Source: Bordetella parapertussis
GTDB lineage: Bacteria; Pseudomonadota; Gammaproteobacteria; Burkholderiales; Burkholderiaceae_C
Reading direction: 5' to 3'
DNA: 19,205 bases
Assembly: GCA_945900695.1 (NCBI GenBank)
Contig: CAMDJU010000018.1
Coordinates: forward strand, 1 to 19,205
Made by a program: the position numbers and the translations under genes. Of this stretch, positions 7,778 through 16,067 are shown piece by piece; the stretch's first letter is position 1, and every line of letters begins with the position of its first letter. The notes below the pieces were generated by a model that did no database searches, was not told where the DNA came from, and saw only the letters and a program-made list of their open reading frames with translations.

Positions 7778-9247
7778 TCATTTCTGGGGGCGAATCAAGG
7801 TGTACTGGGCCCACTCACCCCGGCGCAGCAAGATGGCCACGGGCTTGGTCTTGTCCAACCGCGCCAGCACGGTCTCAAACTCTTTGACGTTCTTGATCTC
7901 GGTGTTGGCCACGGCCATGACGATATCCCCCTCGCGCAAACCAGCCAGTGTGGCGGGTTCGGCCACCGTTTCCACCCGCACACCACCCCGCAACTTCAGC
8001 TCTTGCCGCTGTGCGTCAGAGAGCTCGCTGACGGAAAACCCCAAGAACTGCGCCGCATTGGAAGCGGGGGGTTTTTCAGTGGGCGCTGCCGCCTTTTGAA
8101 CTGTTTTATCGGGCTCGACTTCGCCGACCACCACTTGCAATTCTTTGCTGCTGCCACGGCGCCAAACGGTCAAGCTGGCTTTGCTGCCGGGCTTGACACT
8201 GCCCACCATGCGCGGCAGATCGGCTGATTTCTCGATGGGCTTGCCTTCAAAGCGGGTGATGATGTCACCCGCCTCCACGCCAGCCTTGTCAGCGGGAGAG
8301 CCGGCCTCGACGCTGCGTACCAAAGCGCCCTGTGCCTTGGCCAGCCCCAACGACTCGGCCACGTCTTTGCTGACCTGGTCAATTTGCACCCCGATGCGCC
8401 CACGCTGCACGCGGCCCAAGGTGCGCAATTGCTCGCTGACCCGAATCGCCTCGTCAATCGGTATGGCAAACGAGATGCCCATGAAGCCACCCGAGCGCGA
8501 ATAAATTTGGCTGTTGATGCCAACCACCTCACCGCGCATATTGATCAGCGGCCCGCCCGAATTGCCGGGGTTGATGGCCACATCGGTTTGGATAAAGGGC
8601 AAATAGTCGCCCGTATCGCGCTGCTTGGCACTGACAATGCCGGCCGTGACCGAGTTGTCCAAACCAAAGGGCGAACCAATGGCCATGACCCATTCGCCCA
8701 CTTTGAGGCGGTTGACGTCGCCGATTTTGACCACCGGCAAACCTGTGGCCTCGACCTTGACCACGGCCACATCGCTGCGTTTGTCCACGCCCACAATGCG
8801 GGCCTTGAACTCGCGCTTATCGGGCAAAGTCACCAGCACTTGGTCCGCACCGTCCACCACATGGGCATTGGTCATGATGAAGCCATCGGCGGTCAGGATG
8901 AAGCCCGAGCCCACGCCACGGGGCTGCCCCTCTTCTTGGGGTTGCGGTCTATTGGGACGCTGCTGGCGCGGCGTGTTGGGCTGGCCAGGGAAAGGCTGGC
9001 CAAAAAAGCGCCGAAACAGCTCCTGCATTTCTTCATCGGCATTGCCGCCTTGGGGCTGGCGGTTGCTGGCTTTTTCGAGGGTACGGATGTTGACCACCGA
9101 CGGGCCCACCTGCTCGACCAGTTCGGTGAAATCAGGCAAGCCACGCATGCCCTGGGCTTGCACGGGCGCAGCCGCCAGCACCGCCCAACCCAAAACACAG
9201 CCGATCAACCACGCTGGGGCTTTCGAAATTCTCTTTAATTCAATCAT
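7778..9247 (-). CDS. degQ: DegP/DegQ (MucD-type) periplasmic serine endoprotease
   Basis: HtrA-family periplasmic protease and chaperone that degrades misfolded envelope proteins. It has 489 residues: a signal peptide with a basic start, a hydrophobic core and a likely cut near VQA-QG (residue 31); a trypsin-like domain with the triad His129 (TNAHVV), Asp159 (KRSDVAVV) and Ser230 (NPGNSGGP); PDZ1 at about 275-365; and PDZ2 at about 395-480 after an Ala/Pro linker. A Pro/Gln-rich stretch at about 83-110 occupies the position of the LA loop. The frame extends upstream to 9364, but ATG at 9247 is preceded by GGAG seven bases away and begins the signal peptide. It overlaps the upstream membrane-protein gene as ATGA. 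mucD, degP and degQ cannot be told apart safely from sequence alone; in relatives this gene usually follows rpoE-rseA-rseB, which are missing here. Confidence 0.93.
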   Translation of the reverse strand: MIELKRISKAPAWLIGCVLGWAVLAAAPVQAQGMRGLPDFTELVEQVGPSVVNIRTLEKASNRQPQGGNADEEMQELFRRFFGQPFPGQPNTPRQQRPNRPQPQEEGQPRGVGSGFILTADGFIMTNAHVVDGADQVLVTLPDKREFKARIVGVDKRSDVAVVKVEATGLPVVKIGDVNRLKVGEWVMAIGSPFGLDNSVTAGIVSAKQRDTGDYLPFIQTDVAINPGNSGGPLINMRGEVVGINSQIYSRSGGFMGISFAIPIDEAIRVSEQLRTLGRVQRGRIGVQIDQVSKDVAESLGLAKAQGALVRSVEAGSPADKAGVEAGDIITRFEGKPIEKSADLPRMVGSVKPGSKASLTVWRRGSSKELQVVVGEVEPDKTVQKAAAPTEKPPASNAAQFLGFSVSELSDAQRQELKLRGGVRVETVAEPATLAGLREGDIVMAVANTEIKNVKEFETVLARLDKTKPVAILLRRGEWAQYTLIRPQK

Positions 9248-9708
9248 CGCATTTCTCCAGAATTTTCCAATTTTGTCTGCGGGCCGTGAACAGCACGCCG
9301 CAGGTCTTCCCACAGTTCCACGTCGGGGCCACGGGCCAGCCACATCCAACGCGGCGCTGACCATCCCGCCAAGCCTTTCCCAGATGGGGGATCAAAACGC
9401 AAAAGCAAGGCCTGTTGCCAATCCCATTGAACCGTCAAACGGCCTTCAAAGACCTGGCCTTGAACCGTCTCCCAGCGCCAAGCCGCCCCATCCCACACCA
9501 GCCAAGCAGGCACCACCCGGGTATCGCGCTGGGCCCAAACCACCCAAGCCCCCAACAGCAGGGCCACTGCCCCCTGGGCCCAGGGGGCAGTTTGGCTCCA
9601 GCACCAGGCACACCACACCCCAAGGGCCAACACGGTGATCACCACATACAAGACTTGCTGAAAAAAACAAGGCCCCAACGGGTACGACACCGGAGGGGCT
9701 GCTCGCAT
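9244..9708 (-). CDS. Small two-helix inner-membrane protein, possibly YgfX/CptA-like
   Basis: I do not recognise this protein firmly. It has 154 residues. Two hydrophobic segments lie near the N-terminus (about 16-36 and 44-60), followed by a soluble part with many Trp residues: LVWDGAAWRWE, then VQWDWQQALLLRF, then RWMWLARGPDVELWEDLRRAVHG. Two short N-terminal helices, a WDG..W strand and a terminal 'WLAR...W..LRRAV' motif resemble the YgfX (CptA) fold and the small proteins often found between fabF and rpoE in Burkholderiales; that link is inference. The ATG at 9708 was chosen; an in-frame TTG at 9714 is also possible. It begins 15 bases after fabF and overlaps degQ by four bases. A perfect 26-bp palindrome (9566-9591) lies inside the region coding for the second helix. 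Confidence 0.75.
   Translation of the reverse strand: MRAAPPVSYPLGPCFFQQVLYVVITVLALGVWCAWCWSQTAPWAQGAVALLLGAWVVWAQRDTRVVPAWLVWDGAAWRWETVQGQVFEGRLTVQWDWQQALLLRFDPPSGKGLAGWSAPRWMWLARGPDVELWEDLRRAVHGPQTKLENSGEMR
9566..9591. repeat. Perfect 26-bp palindrome within the small membrane protein gene
   Basis: The half-site ACTGCCCCCTGGG (9566-9578) is followed directly, with no spacer, by its exact reverse complement (9579-9591). It codes for part of the loop and second helix of the 9244-9708 protein (TAPWAQGAV). The RNA could form an 11-bp GC-rich stem with a four-base loop. No T tract follows on either strand, so it is not a typical terminator. Confidence 0.85.
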
Positions 9709-9723
9709 GGGCAAAGGGCCCTG

Positions 9724-10968
9724 TCAAATGCGCTGGAAGATCAACGTGCCGTTGGTGCCACCAAACCCAAAATTGTTTTTCATGGCGATGTTTATGGGCA
9801 TGTCGCGCGCGGTGTGGGCGCAATAGTCCAAATCGCATTCGGGGTCGGGATGCTGCAAGTTGATCGTGGGGGGGATTTTTTGGTGGTGCAAGGCCAGCAC
9901 CGTGAACACGCTTTCAATGCCACCGGCCCCGCCCAGCAAATGGCCGGTCATGGACTTGGTGGAGCTGATGGCCACCTGGTGAGCATGGGCCCCCAAAGCC
10001 GCCTTCACCGCCTGGGTTTCGTTGATGTCGCCCAAGGGCGTGGAGGTGCCGTGGGCATTGAGGTATTGAATTTGATCCGGATTGATGCCCGCATTGCGCA
10101 TTGCATTGATCATGGCGCGGCGTGGTCCGTCCATGTTGGGCGCAGTCATGTGGCCGGCATCGGCGCTCATGCCAAACCCGGTGAGCTCGGCGTAAATTCG
10201 CGCGCCGCGCGCTTTGGCGTGCTCGTAAGACTCGAGCACCATGACCCCGGCACCCTCGCCCAGCACAAAGCCATCACGGTCGCGGTCCCAAGGGCGCGAG
10301 GCGGTTTGGGGATCGTCGTTGCGCGTGGACAAGGCACGCATGGCGGCAAACCCACCCACGCCCAAGGGTGAAACGGTGGCTTCGGAGCCGCCCGCAACCA
10401 TGACGTCGGCGTCGCCATATTCAATCAAACGGCCCGCCTCGCCAATGCTGTGCAAGCCAGTGGTGCAGGCAGTGACCACGGCCAAATTGGGACCTTTGAA
10501 ACCACAGCGTATCGAGACATGGCCAGAGATCATGTTGATGATCGAGGCAGGCACAAAAAACGGGGAGATGCGCCGCGCACCCCGGGCCACCAATTCGGCA
10601 TGGGTGTTTTCGATCAGGGGTAAACCACCAATGCCCGAACCGATCACACAGCCAATTCGGGTGGCTTCTTCTTCGCCCAAGGCCGCGCCGGTGGGCAAGC
10701 CCGCATCGGCCACGGCCTGTAAAGCGGCGACGATGCCAAAGTGAATGAAACTGTCCATCCCCCGCGCTTCTTTGGGGCTGATGTAGCTGTCCAAGTCCAG
10801 TCCGCGCACCTCGCCAGCGATCTTGCAAGCAAAGCCCTCGGTGTCAAATTTGGAGATCAGGCCAATGCCTGACCGACCAGCCAAGAGGTTGTCCCAGGCC
10901 TGGGTGGGCGAATTGCCCACGGGGGACACGCAACCCAAACCAGTGACAACGACGCGACGTCGGCTCAT
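9724..10968 (-). CDS. fabF: 3-oxoacyl-[ACP] synthase II FabF
   Basis: Beta-ketoacyl-ACP synthase II, the condensing enzyme that extends acyl-ACP with malonyl-ACP in fatty-acid elongation, including the step that fixes the unsaturated C18 content in other bacteria. At 414 residues it has normal length. Seen: the N-terminal [16 protein letters not shown], the active-site cysteine in VVTACTTG (Cys168), and the two histidines in [11 protein letters not shown] (His306) and [12 protein letters not shown] (His343), giving the Cys-His-His triad. ATG at 10968 has GGAG eight bases upstream (10977-10980). A TTG six codons earlier is in frame but lacks that spacing. It follows acpP after 18 bases, the usual acpP-fabF arrangement. 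Confidence 0.97.
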   Translation of the reverse strand: MSRRRVVVTGLGCVSPVGNSPTQAWDNLLAGRSGIGLISKFDTEGFACKIAGEVRGLDLDSYISPKEARGMDSFIHFGIVAALQAVADAGLPTGAALGEEEATRIGCVIGSGIGGLPLIENTHAELVARGARRISPFFVPASIINMISGHVSIRCGFKGPNLAVVTACTTGLHSIGEAGRLIEYGDADVMVAGGSEATVSPLGVGGFAAMRALSTRNDDPQTASRPWDRDRDGFVLGEGAGVMVLESYEHAKARGARIYAELTGFGMSADAGHMTAPNMDGPRRAMINAMRNAGINPDQIQYLNAHGTSTPLGDINETQAVKAALGAHAHQVAISSTKSMTGHLLGGAGGIESVFTVLALHHQKIPPTINLQHPDPECDLDYCAHTARDMPINIAMKNNFGFGGTNGTLIFQRI

Positions 10969-10986
10969 GCCATGCGCTCCAATCAA

Positions 10987-11307
<321 letters not shown>

Positions 11308-12057
11308 TCATGCCATGAACATTCCGCCATTGACATGCAGTTCTTGCCCGGTCACATAGCCCGCATGCGAACTGGCCAAAAAGGCCACGGCATGGGCCAC
11401 ATCCTCGGGTTTTCCGAGGTGACCCAAAGGGATTTGGGCCAGCAAAGCTTGTTGTTGCTCGGGGGGCAGACCGGCGGTCATGTCGGTGTCTATGAAGCCC
11501 GGTGCCACGCAGTTGACGGTGATGTGGCGGCTGCCCAGTTCTCGCGCCAAGGCGCGGGTCATGCCCGCCACGCCGGCTTTAGCGGCGGCGTAGTTGGCTT
11601 GGCCGGGGTTGCCCGAGGCGCCCACCACGCTGGTGATGTTGATGATGCGACCATAACGCTGCTTCATCATGGGCCTCATGACCGCGCGACTCAAGCGAAA
11701 CACCGCCTTGAGGTTGGTGTCGATGACCGCGTCCCAGTCGTCGTCTTTCATGCGCATGGCCAAGGTGTCGCGGGTGATACCAGCGTTGTTGACCAGCACA
11801 TGCAAGCCGCCAGAGGCTTTGACGATGCCGTCGACCAAAGCTTGCACCTGTTCGGGGTCGTTGACTTGCAAACAAGCACCTTGACACCCGGCAAAAACCG
11901 ACAACTGCTCACTGATGCGGGCTGCGCCCTCGGGGGTGGTGGCGGTGCCAGTGACGTGAAAGCCGTGTTGCGCCAAGGTGATCGCAATCGAGGCGCCAAT
12001 ACCACGCGAGGCGCCAGTGACCAAAGCAATGTGGGGTGCAGTATCTGGAGAGGACAT
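11308..12057 (-). CDS. fabG: 3-oxoacyl-[ACP] reductase FabG
   Basis: NADPH-dependent short-chain dehydrogenase that reduces beta-ketoacyl-ACP to beta-hydroxyacyl-ACP, the first reductive step of each elongation round. At 249 residues it has normal length. Seen: the Rossmann-fold TGASRGIG (residues 14-21), NNAG (90-93), catalytic Ser143 in ITSVVG, Tyr156 and Lys160 in the YxxxK motif (YAAAK), and the C-terminal VTGQELHVNGGMFM. ATG at 12057 gives the expected start; the longer open frame into fabD was rejected. It lies four bases after the fabD stop without an obvious ribosome site, which suggests translational coupling. Confidence 0.97.
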   Translation of the reverse strand: MSSPDTAPHIALVTGASRGIGASIAITLAQHGFHVTGTATTPEGAARISEQLSVFAGCQGACLQVNDPEQVQALVDGIVKASGGLHVLVNNAGITRDTLAMRMKDDDWDAVIDTNLKAVFRLSRAVMRPMMKQRYGRIINITSVVGASGNPGQANYAAAKAGVAGMTRALARELGSRHITVNCVAPGFIDTDMTAGLPPEQQQALLAQIPLGHLGKPEDVAHAVAFLASSHAGYVTGQELHVNGGMFMA

Positions 12058-12061
12058 GGTT

Positions 12062-13012
12062 TTATGAGAGGAGGGCTTGTACCTGCGCCAAAGTGGCGGG
12101 GTCATACAAGGGAGCGGCTTGCAAACTGGCGTCAATGCGTGGCGTCATGCCAGCCAACACTTTGCCAGGTCCGCATTCCACCACCAAACTCACGCCGCGC
12201 TGTTGCATAGCGCGGATCACTTCCACCCAGCGCACCGGTCCAAAGGCTTGGCGGTACAAGGCATCGCGGATGTCGTCCGCGCTGCTGGGGCTGGCCACAT
12301 CGATGTTGTTGATCAAGGGGATGGTGGGCGCTTGCCATGCAATGTCTGCCAGCGCTTGGCGCAGTCGCTCGGCGGCGGGCTTCATCAAGGCGCAGTGAAA
12401 AGGCGCGGACACGGGCAGCGGCAAAGTGCGCTTGGCACCGGCGGCCTTGAGCATCCCGCAGGCTTTGTCCACGCCTGCTTTGCTGCCGGAAATCACGGTT
12501 TGGCTGGGGTCGTTGAAATTGGCGGCTTGCACCACCTCAGAACTGCCCGCGCCAAAGCTGTCTTGCGCCTCTTGGCAAATGGCATTCACTTGATCAGACG
12601 GCAAACCCAAGACCGCCGCCATGGCACCGGTACCGACCGGCACGGCTTCTTGCATGGCTTGTGCACGCAGCCGCACCAAAGGTACGGCTTGGGCCAAGCT
12701 GAGCACGCCACTGGCCACCAAAGCCGAGTATTCGCCCAGCGAATGCCCTGCCACCACAGCGGGTGCGGCGCCACCCTCAGCGCGCCAAACACGATAAGCG
12801 GCCACAGCGGCCACCAACATCACCGGCTGGGTGTTGGTGGTGAGGGCCAAATCTTCTTTGGGACCGGCATGGATGAGTTGGCCCAAGTCTTGGCCCAAAG
12901 CTGCACTGGCCTCGGCCAAGGTGTCGCGCACCACGGGGTTATCGCCCCACGCATCCAACATGCCCACCGACTGTGAGCCTTGACCCGGAAACACAAAAGC
13001 AAATGTCTTCAT
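12062..13012 (-). CDS. fabD: Malonyl-CoA:ACP transacylase FabD
   Basis: Moves the malonyl group from coenzyme A to ACP, feeding all condensing enzymes. At 316 residues it has normal length. Seen: FVFPGQGSQ (residues 6-14), the nucleophile motif AGHSLGEYSALVA (Ser91), an arginine in VRLRAQAMQ, and the partner histidine in VSAPFHCALM. The frame is open 13 codons upstream into fabH, but ATG at 13012 matches the family start MKTFAFVFPGQG. It begins one base after the fabH stop and has no clear ribosome site, so translation is probably coupled to fabH. Confidence 0.97.
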   Translation of the reverse strand: MKTFAFVFPGQGSQSVGMLDAWGDNPVVRDTLAEASAALGQDLGQLIHAGPKEDLALTTNTQPVMLVAAVAAYRVWRAEGGAAPAVVAGHSLGEYSALVASGVLSLAQAVPLVRLRAQAMQEAVPVGTGAMAAVLGLPSDQVNAICQEAQDSFGAGSSEVVQAANFNDPSQTVISGSKAGVDKACGMLKAAGAKRTLPLPVSAPFHCALMKPAAERLRQALADIAWQAPTIPLINNIDVASPSSADDIRDALYRQAFGPVRWVEVIRAMQQRGVSLVVECGPGKVLAGMTPRIDASLQAAPLYDPATLAQVQALLS

Positions 13013-13013
13013 A

Positions 13014-14015
13014 TCAATAGCGAAAAAGTACCGAGCCCCAAGCGAAACCACCGCCCACGCCTTCGAGCATGACCAACTGCTCGGCTTTCATTTGCCCTGA
13101 ACGCACACCAGCGTCCAGCGCCAAAGGAATGGAAGCAGCCGAGGTGTTGCCGTGCTCGGCCACGGTCAAAATGACTTTTTCCATGGGAAGTTTGAGTTTT
13201 TTGGCGGTGCTTTGGATGATGCGGATATTGGCTTGGTGCGGTACCAGCCAATCGAGGTCGGCGTCTGTCAAACCGGCTTTGTCAAGCACCGCACGTGCCG
13301 TGGCCTCGAGCACACCCACAGCCAACTTGAAAACGCCTTGGCCGTCCATTTTCAGCACGGGGTCGCCCAGAATTTGGCCGTTTTGCACGTGGCCTGGGAC
13401 GCACAGCAAACCCACATGTTTGCCGTCGGCATGGATGTCAGTGGCCAAAATGCCGGGTATGTCCGAGGCTTCGAGCACCACCGCACCCGCGCCGTCGCCA
13501 AACAACACGCAGGTGGTGCGGTCTTTGAAGTCGAGCAATCGGGAAAACACTTCCGAGCCCACCACCAAGGCGCAGCGGGCATTGCCAGCACGGATCATGG
13601 CGTCGGCCACGCTCATGGCGTAAATAAAACCGGCGCAAACCGCTTGCACATCAAAGGCCGGCACGCCCGCAATGCCCGCCGCATCGGCATCGAGTTGCGC
13701 CAGCTTGTGCTGCAAGATGCAGGCGGTGGACGGGAACACCATGTCGGGCGTGGAGGTGGCGACGATGATGAGGTCGATGTCTTGCGGGCGCTTGCCCGCG
13801 GCTTGCAAAGCGTTTTTGCAGGCCTCAAAGGCCAGATCGCTGCTGAAAACACCCGTGTCGGCGAAGTGTCGAGCCCGAATGCCGGTGCGCTCGACGATCC
13901 ACTCATCGGAGCTCTCCACCCCATCGGCGGCCAGTTGGGCGACCAAATCGGCGTTGCTCAAACGGCGCGGGGGCAGGTAACTGCCGGTGCCGATGATGCG
14001 GGCGTATCGATTCAT
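13014..14015 (-). CDS. fabH: 3-oxoacyl-[ACP] synthase III FabH
   Basis: Starts fatty-acid synthesis by condensing acetyl-CoA with malonyl-ACP. At 333 residues it is slightly longer than E. coli FabH. Seen: the Cys-His-Asn triad as Cys127 ([11 protein letters not shown]), His260 (VPHQANIRI) and Asn290 ([10 protein letters not shown]), and the C-terminal glycine-rich [18 protein letters not shown] at 14015 was chosen; an in-frame TTG at 14030 overlaps plsX and is less likely. It follows plsX after 11 bases. The order plsX-fabH-fabD-fabG-acpP-fabF is the conserved proteobacterial fab cluster. Confidence 0.97.
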   Translation of the reverse strand: MNRYARIIGTGSYLPPRRLSNADLVAQLAADGVESSDEWIVERTGIRARHFADTGVFSSDLAFEACKNALQAAGKRPQDIDLIIVATSTPDMVFPSTACILQHKLAQLDADAAGIAGVPAFDVQAVCAGFIYAMSVADAMIRAGNARCALVVGSEVFSRLLDFKDRTTCVLFGDGAGAVVLEASDIPGILATDIHADGKHVGLLCVPGHVQNGQILGDPVLKMDGQGVFKLAVGVLEATARAVLDKAGLTDADLDWLVPHQANIRIIQSTAKKLKLPMEKVILTVAEHGNTSAASIPLALDAGVRSGQMKAEQLVMLEGVGGGFAWGSVLFRY

Positions 14016-14026
14016 GTATGGGCCGT

Positions 14027-15064
14027 TCAATCGGTATCTGGGTTGGACGGTGTTGCACTTCCCTGAAGCAGGGGCGCAGCATGGGCAATGCGTTCCTGCA
14101 CCTGGGCTGTCAAGTCATTTCGTGCCGCATCATAAGCCCGGCGCAAGGCATTTTCAAAGGCAAAGGCGTCGGCAGAGCCATGGCTTTTGAACACCAAGCC
14201 GCGCAAGCCCAGCAAAGCCGCACCGTTGTAGCGGCGATGATCCATCTTGTTTTTAAATGCAGATAGGATCGAATAAGAGAAGATCGCGGCAATTTTCGTA
14301 AAGATAGATGCAGAAAAAGACTCGCGCAAAAACCCACTCATCATCGTGGCCAGGCCTTCACTGGCCTTGAGGGCCACGTTGCCCACAAAGCCATCGCACA
14401 CCACCAAATCGGTGGTGCCCAAGAAAATGTCATTGCCTTCGACGTTGCCGTAAAAGTTCAAATCACCTGATTTGGCAGCAGATCGCAACAATTCGGCGGC
14501 TTTTTTGATATTTTCGCCGCCCTTAATGGCCTCTTCGCCAATGTTGAGCAAGCCGACGGTGGGCGAAGTTGTGCCTTGCAAGACCGTGACCAAAGCCGAG
14601 CCCATGACCGCAAATTGCAGCAAATGTTCTGGGGTGCAGTCCACATTGGCGCCCATGTCGAGCATGGTGGTGCCGCCGCCTCGGGCATTGGGAAACTGTC
14701 CTGCGATCGCGGGTCGGTCAATGCCATCCAAGGTTTTGAGCACATAACGCGAGATCGCCATCAAGGCGCCGGTGTTTCCCGCCGACACTGCCGCTTGGGC
14801 CTGACCGGATTTGACCTGCTCGATGGCCACGCGCATGGAGGAGTCTTTTTTACGGCGCAAGGCCACTTCAACCAGGTCATGCATCTCGACCCGCTCCAAG
14901 GCCGGCACGATGCTGGCCCGAGGATGTTGAAAGGTGATTTGGTCTGGGTGACCCACCAGCAGCAAGTGGGCATCGGCATGGCTGCTTAAAAACTGGCGGC
15001 ACGCTTCAAGGGTGACGGCCGGCCCGTGGTCCCCACCCATGCAATCCACAGCCAAAGTGATCAT
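14027..15064 (-). CDS. plsX: Phosphate acyltransferase PlsX
   Basis: Converts acyl-ACP and phosphate to acyl-phosphate, the donor for PlsY in the first step of phosphatidic-acid synthesis, and so links the fab enzymes around it to membrane lipid. At 345 residues it has normal length. Seen: the N-terminal [24 protein letters not shown], a [14 protein letters not shown] segment, and [16 protein letters not shown], all typical of the family. The start ATG at 15064 is preceded by only a weak ribosome site. A terminator-like hairpin (15111-15145) stands between rpmF and this gene, so plsX may be read by partial read-through or from its own unrecognised promoter. Confidence 0.97.
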   Translation of the reverse strand: MITLAVDCMGGDHGPAVTLEACRQFLSSHADAHLLLVGHPDQITFQHPRASIVPALERVEMHDLVEVALRRKKDSSMRVAIEQVKSGQAQAAVSAGNTGALMAISRYVLKTLDGIDRPAIAGQFPNARGGGTTMLDMGANVDCTPEHLLQFAVMGSALVTVLQGTTSPTVGLLNIGEEAIKGGENIKKAAELLRSAAKSGDLNFYGNVEGNDIFLGTTDLVVCDGFVGNVALKASEGLATMMSGFLRESFSASIFTKIAAIFSYSILSAFKNKMDHRRYNGAALLGLRGLVFKSHGSADAFAFENALRRAYDAARNDLTAQVQERIAHAAPLLQGSATPSNPDTD

Positions 15065-15104
15065 GGCATCAAAGCAGGCAGAGGGCCATCAAAATGGGGG
15101 CTCA

Positions 15105-15145
15105 AAAACAAAAGCCCGTGCGCTTTGAGGCGAGCAACGGGCTTT
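15105..15145 (-). terminator. Terminator-like hairpin between rpmF and plsX
   Basis: AAAGCCCGT (15111-15119) pairs exactly with ACGGGCTTT (15137-15145), and GC pairs at the base of the loop can extend the stem. On the minus strand the stem is followed by TTGTTTTTG, a reasonable T-rich tail. It lies 15 bases after the rpmF stop. It probably reduces the amount of plsX-fab message relative to the ribosomal-protein message. Confidence 0.65.
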
Positions 15146-15160
15146 GGTGGCTGAAAAAGA

Positions 15161-15343
15161 TCAGGCTTCTGACTTGGCCTTGATCACCTGGCGTCCACGG
15201 TAGAAGCCGTTGGGGCTGATGTGGTGGCGCAAGTGGGTCTCACCCGTGGTGGGCTCAACCGCCAAACCCGGAACGTTCAGGGCATTGTGCGAACGGTGCA
15301 TGCCGCGCTTGGAAGGTGACTTTTTGTTTTGCTGGACAGCCAT
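15161..15343 (-). CDS. rpmF: Large ribosomal subunit protein bL32
   Basis: Structural protein of the 50S subunit. It has 60 residues with the family start [19 protein letters not shown], the middle [16 protein letters not shown] and a basic tail. It is the cysteine-free type found in E. coli; the zinc-binding CxxC pair of other bL32 proteins is absent. The frame is open further upstream, but ATG at 15343 has AGGAG six bases before it (15350-15354), one of the best ribosome sites in the window. The yceD-rpmF-plsX-fab order is conserved across proteobacteria and ties ribosome supply to lipid synthesis. Confidence 0.98.
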   Translation of the reverse strand: MAVQQNKKSPSKRGMHRSHNALNVPGLAVEPTTGETHLRHHISPNGFYRGRQVIKAKSEA

Positions 15344-15432
15344 GATCGGCTCCTGATATCGGGTTGGTGAACTTCGCGCCCGTTCCCCATGCAAGCAAAG
15401 GGCTATGGCTGGCGCGATCAAATCAATCGGGC

Positions 15433-15461
15433 ATTGTAACTGATCCATCGGCCTTTGGCAG
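15433..15461 (-). promoter_or_regulatory. rpmF: Predicted sigma-70 promoter of rpmF
   Basis: On the minus strand CTGCCA (-35, 15456-15461) and TACAAT (-10, 15433-15438) are 17 bases apart. The -35 matches consensus at four of six positions and the -10 at five of six. It begins just after the yceD stop and would give a leader of about 83 bases before the rpmF ATG. This is the best-looking promoter I found in the window. Confidence 0.6.
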
Positions 15462-15466
15462 CCCGG

Positions 15467-16006
15467 CTATTCGCCCCGGGTCTCAGACTTGCGCCACTGG
15501 GCCAACGCGGCAAAGGGTTTGACCTTCTCATCGGATTCGCCCAAATCGTTTGTTTGCAAATACTCACTTTGGCAATTTTCGTGCTTGGGCAAGATGGGCA
15601 TGTCCATCAGCAGCTCGTCCTCGATCAGGTTCAAGCCGTCTAACGGGGGGGTGAGTGGCAACAAGTCCTCTTCGCTGTCCTCGTCCTCGGCCATGGCGGT
15701 GGCTTCATCGGCCACAAAGCGGAATTCCCGTTCGATGCGGAAAACTTGGTTGACGGGTTGCAGGCAACGCACACAGGTCAGCGGCAATTCGGCACCGATC
15801 TGCAAAGCCATCCACGGCTGGTCGCGGCCATCGGGGCCCGGCTTGAGCAAACCCTGCAAACGCCAACGCACCGGCTCTAAGGCCTGACCTGCACACGCTG
15901 ATTGCAAACGTGCCAAGTCAGCTGCGGGCTGCTCGCCCTCGATCAACGCGCCCGATTGGGCCAGGGTCCAGATGTCAAGGGATTGGATGCGCTGCGGGTG
16001 GAACAT
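15467..16006 (-). CDS. yceD: YceD / DUF177 family protein
   Basis: Member of the DUF177 (YceD) family, linked in E. coli and plants to 23S rRNA accumulation; the molecular mechanism is unsettled. It has 179 residues from ATG at 16006 (an in-frame ATG at 16033 would add nine residues and overlap maf). Seen: the central cysteine pair in LTCVRCLQPV, an acidic stretch after FRFVADEA, the conserved LNLIEDELLMDMPILPKH segment, a third cysteine in ENCQSEY, and the C-terminal KPFAALAQWRK. The gene directly precedes the rpmF promoter, its usual neighbour. It is divergent from maf with 61 bases or fewer between starts, so its promoter must overlap coding sequence. Confidence 0.92.
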   Translation of the reverse strand: MFHPQRIQSLDIWTLAQSGALIEGEQPAADLARLQSACAGQALEPVRWRLQGLLKPGPDGRDQPWMALQIGAELPLTCVRCLQPVNQVFRIEREFRFVADEATAMAEDEDSEEDLLPLTPPLDGLNLIEDELLMDMPILPKHENCQSEYLQTNDLGESDEKVKPFAALAQWRKSETRGE

Positions 16007-16067
16007 GGATCCAGTGTAAGAGAATCGGCGCATGCTTTCCTACTCCGCCGCCTCGCCTGACCACCCC

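Noticed and set aside
8384..9238. Long plus-strand frames opposite degQ (also 8625-9638)
   Set aside because: They are antisense to a protease with a complete catalytic triad and signal peptide, and their composition is that of GC-rich shadow frames.
12077..14066. Long plus-strand frames opposite fabD and fabH
   Set aside because: They are the complement of two enzymes with complete active sites. Nothing resembles a known domain.
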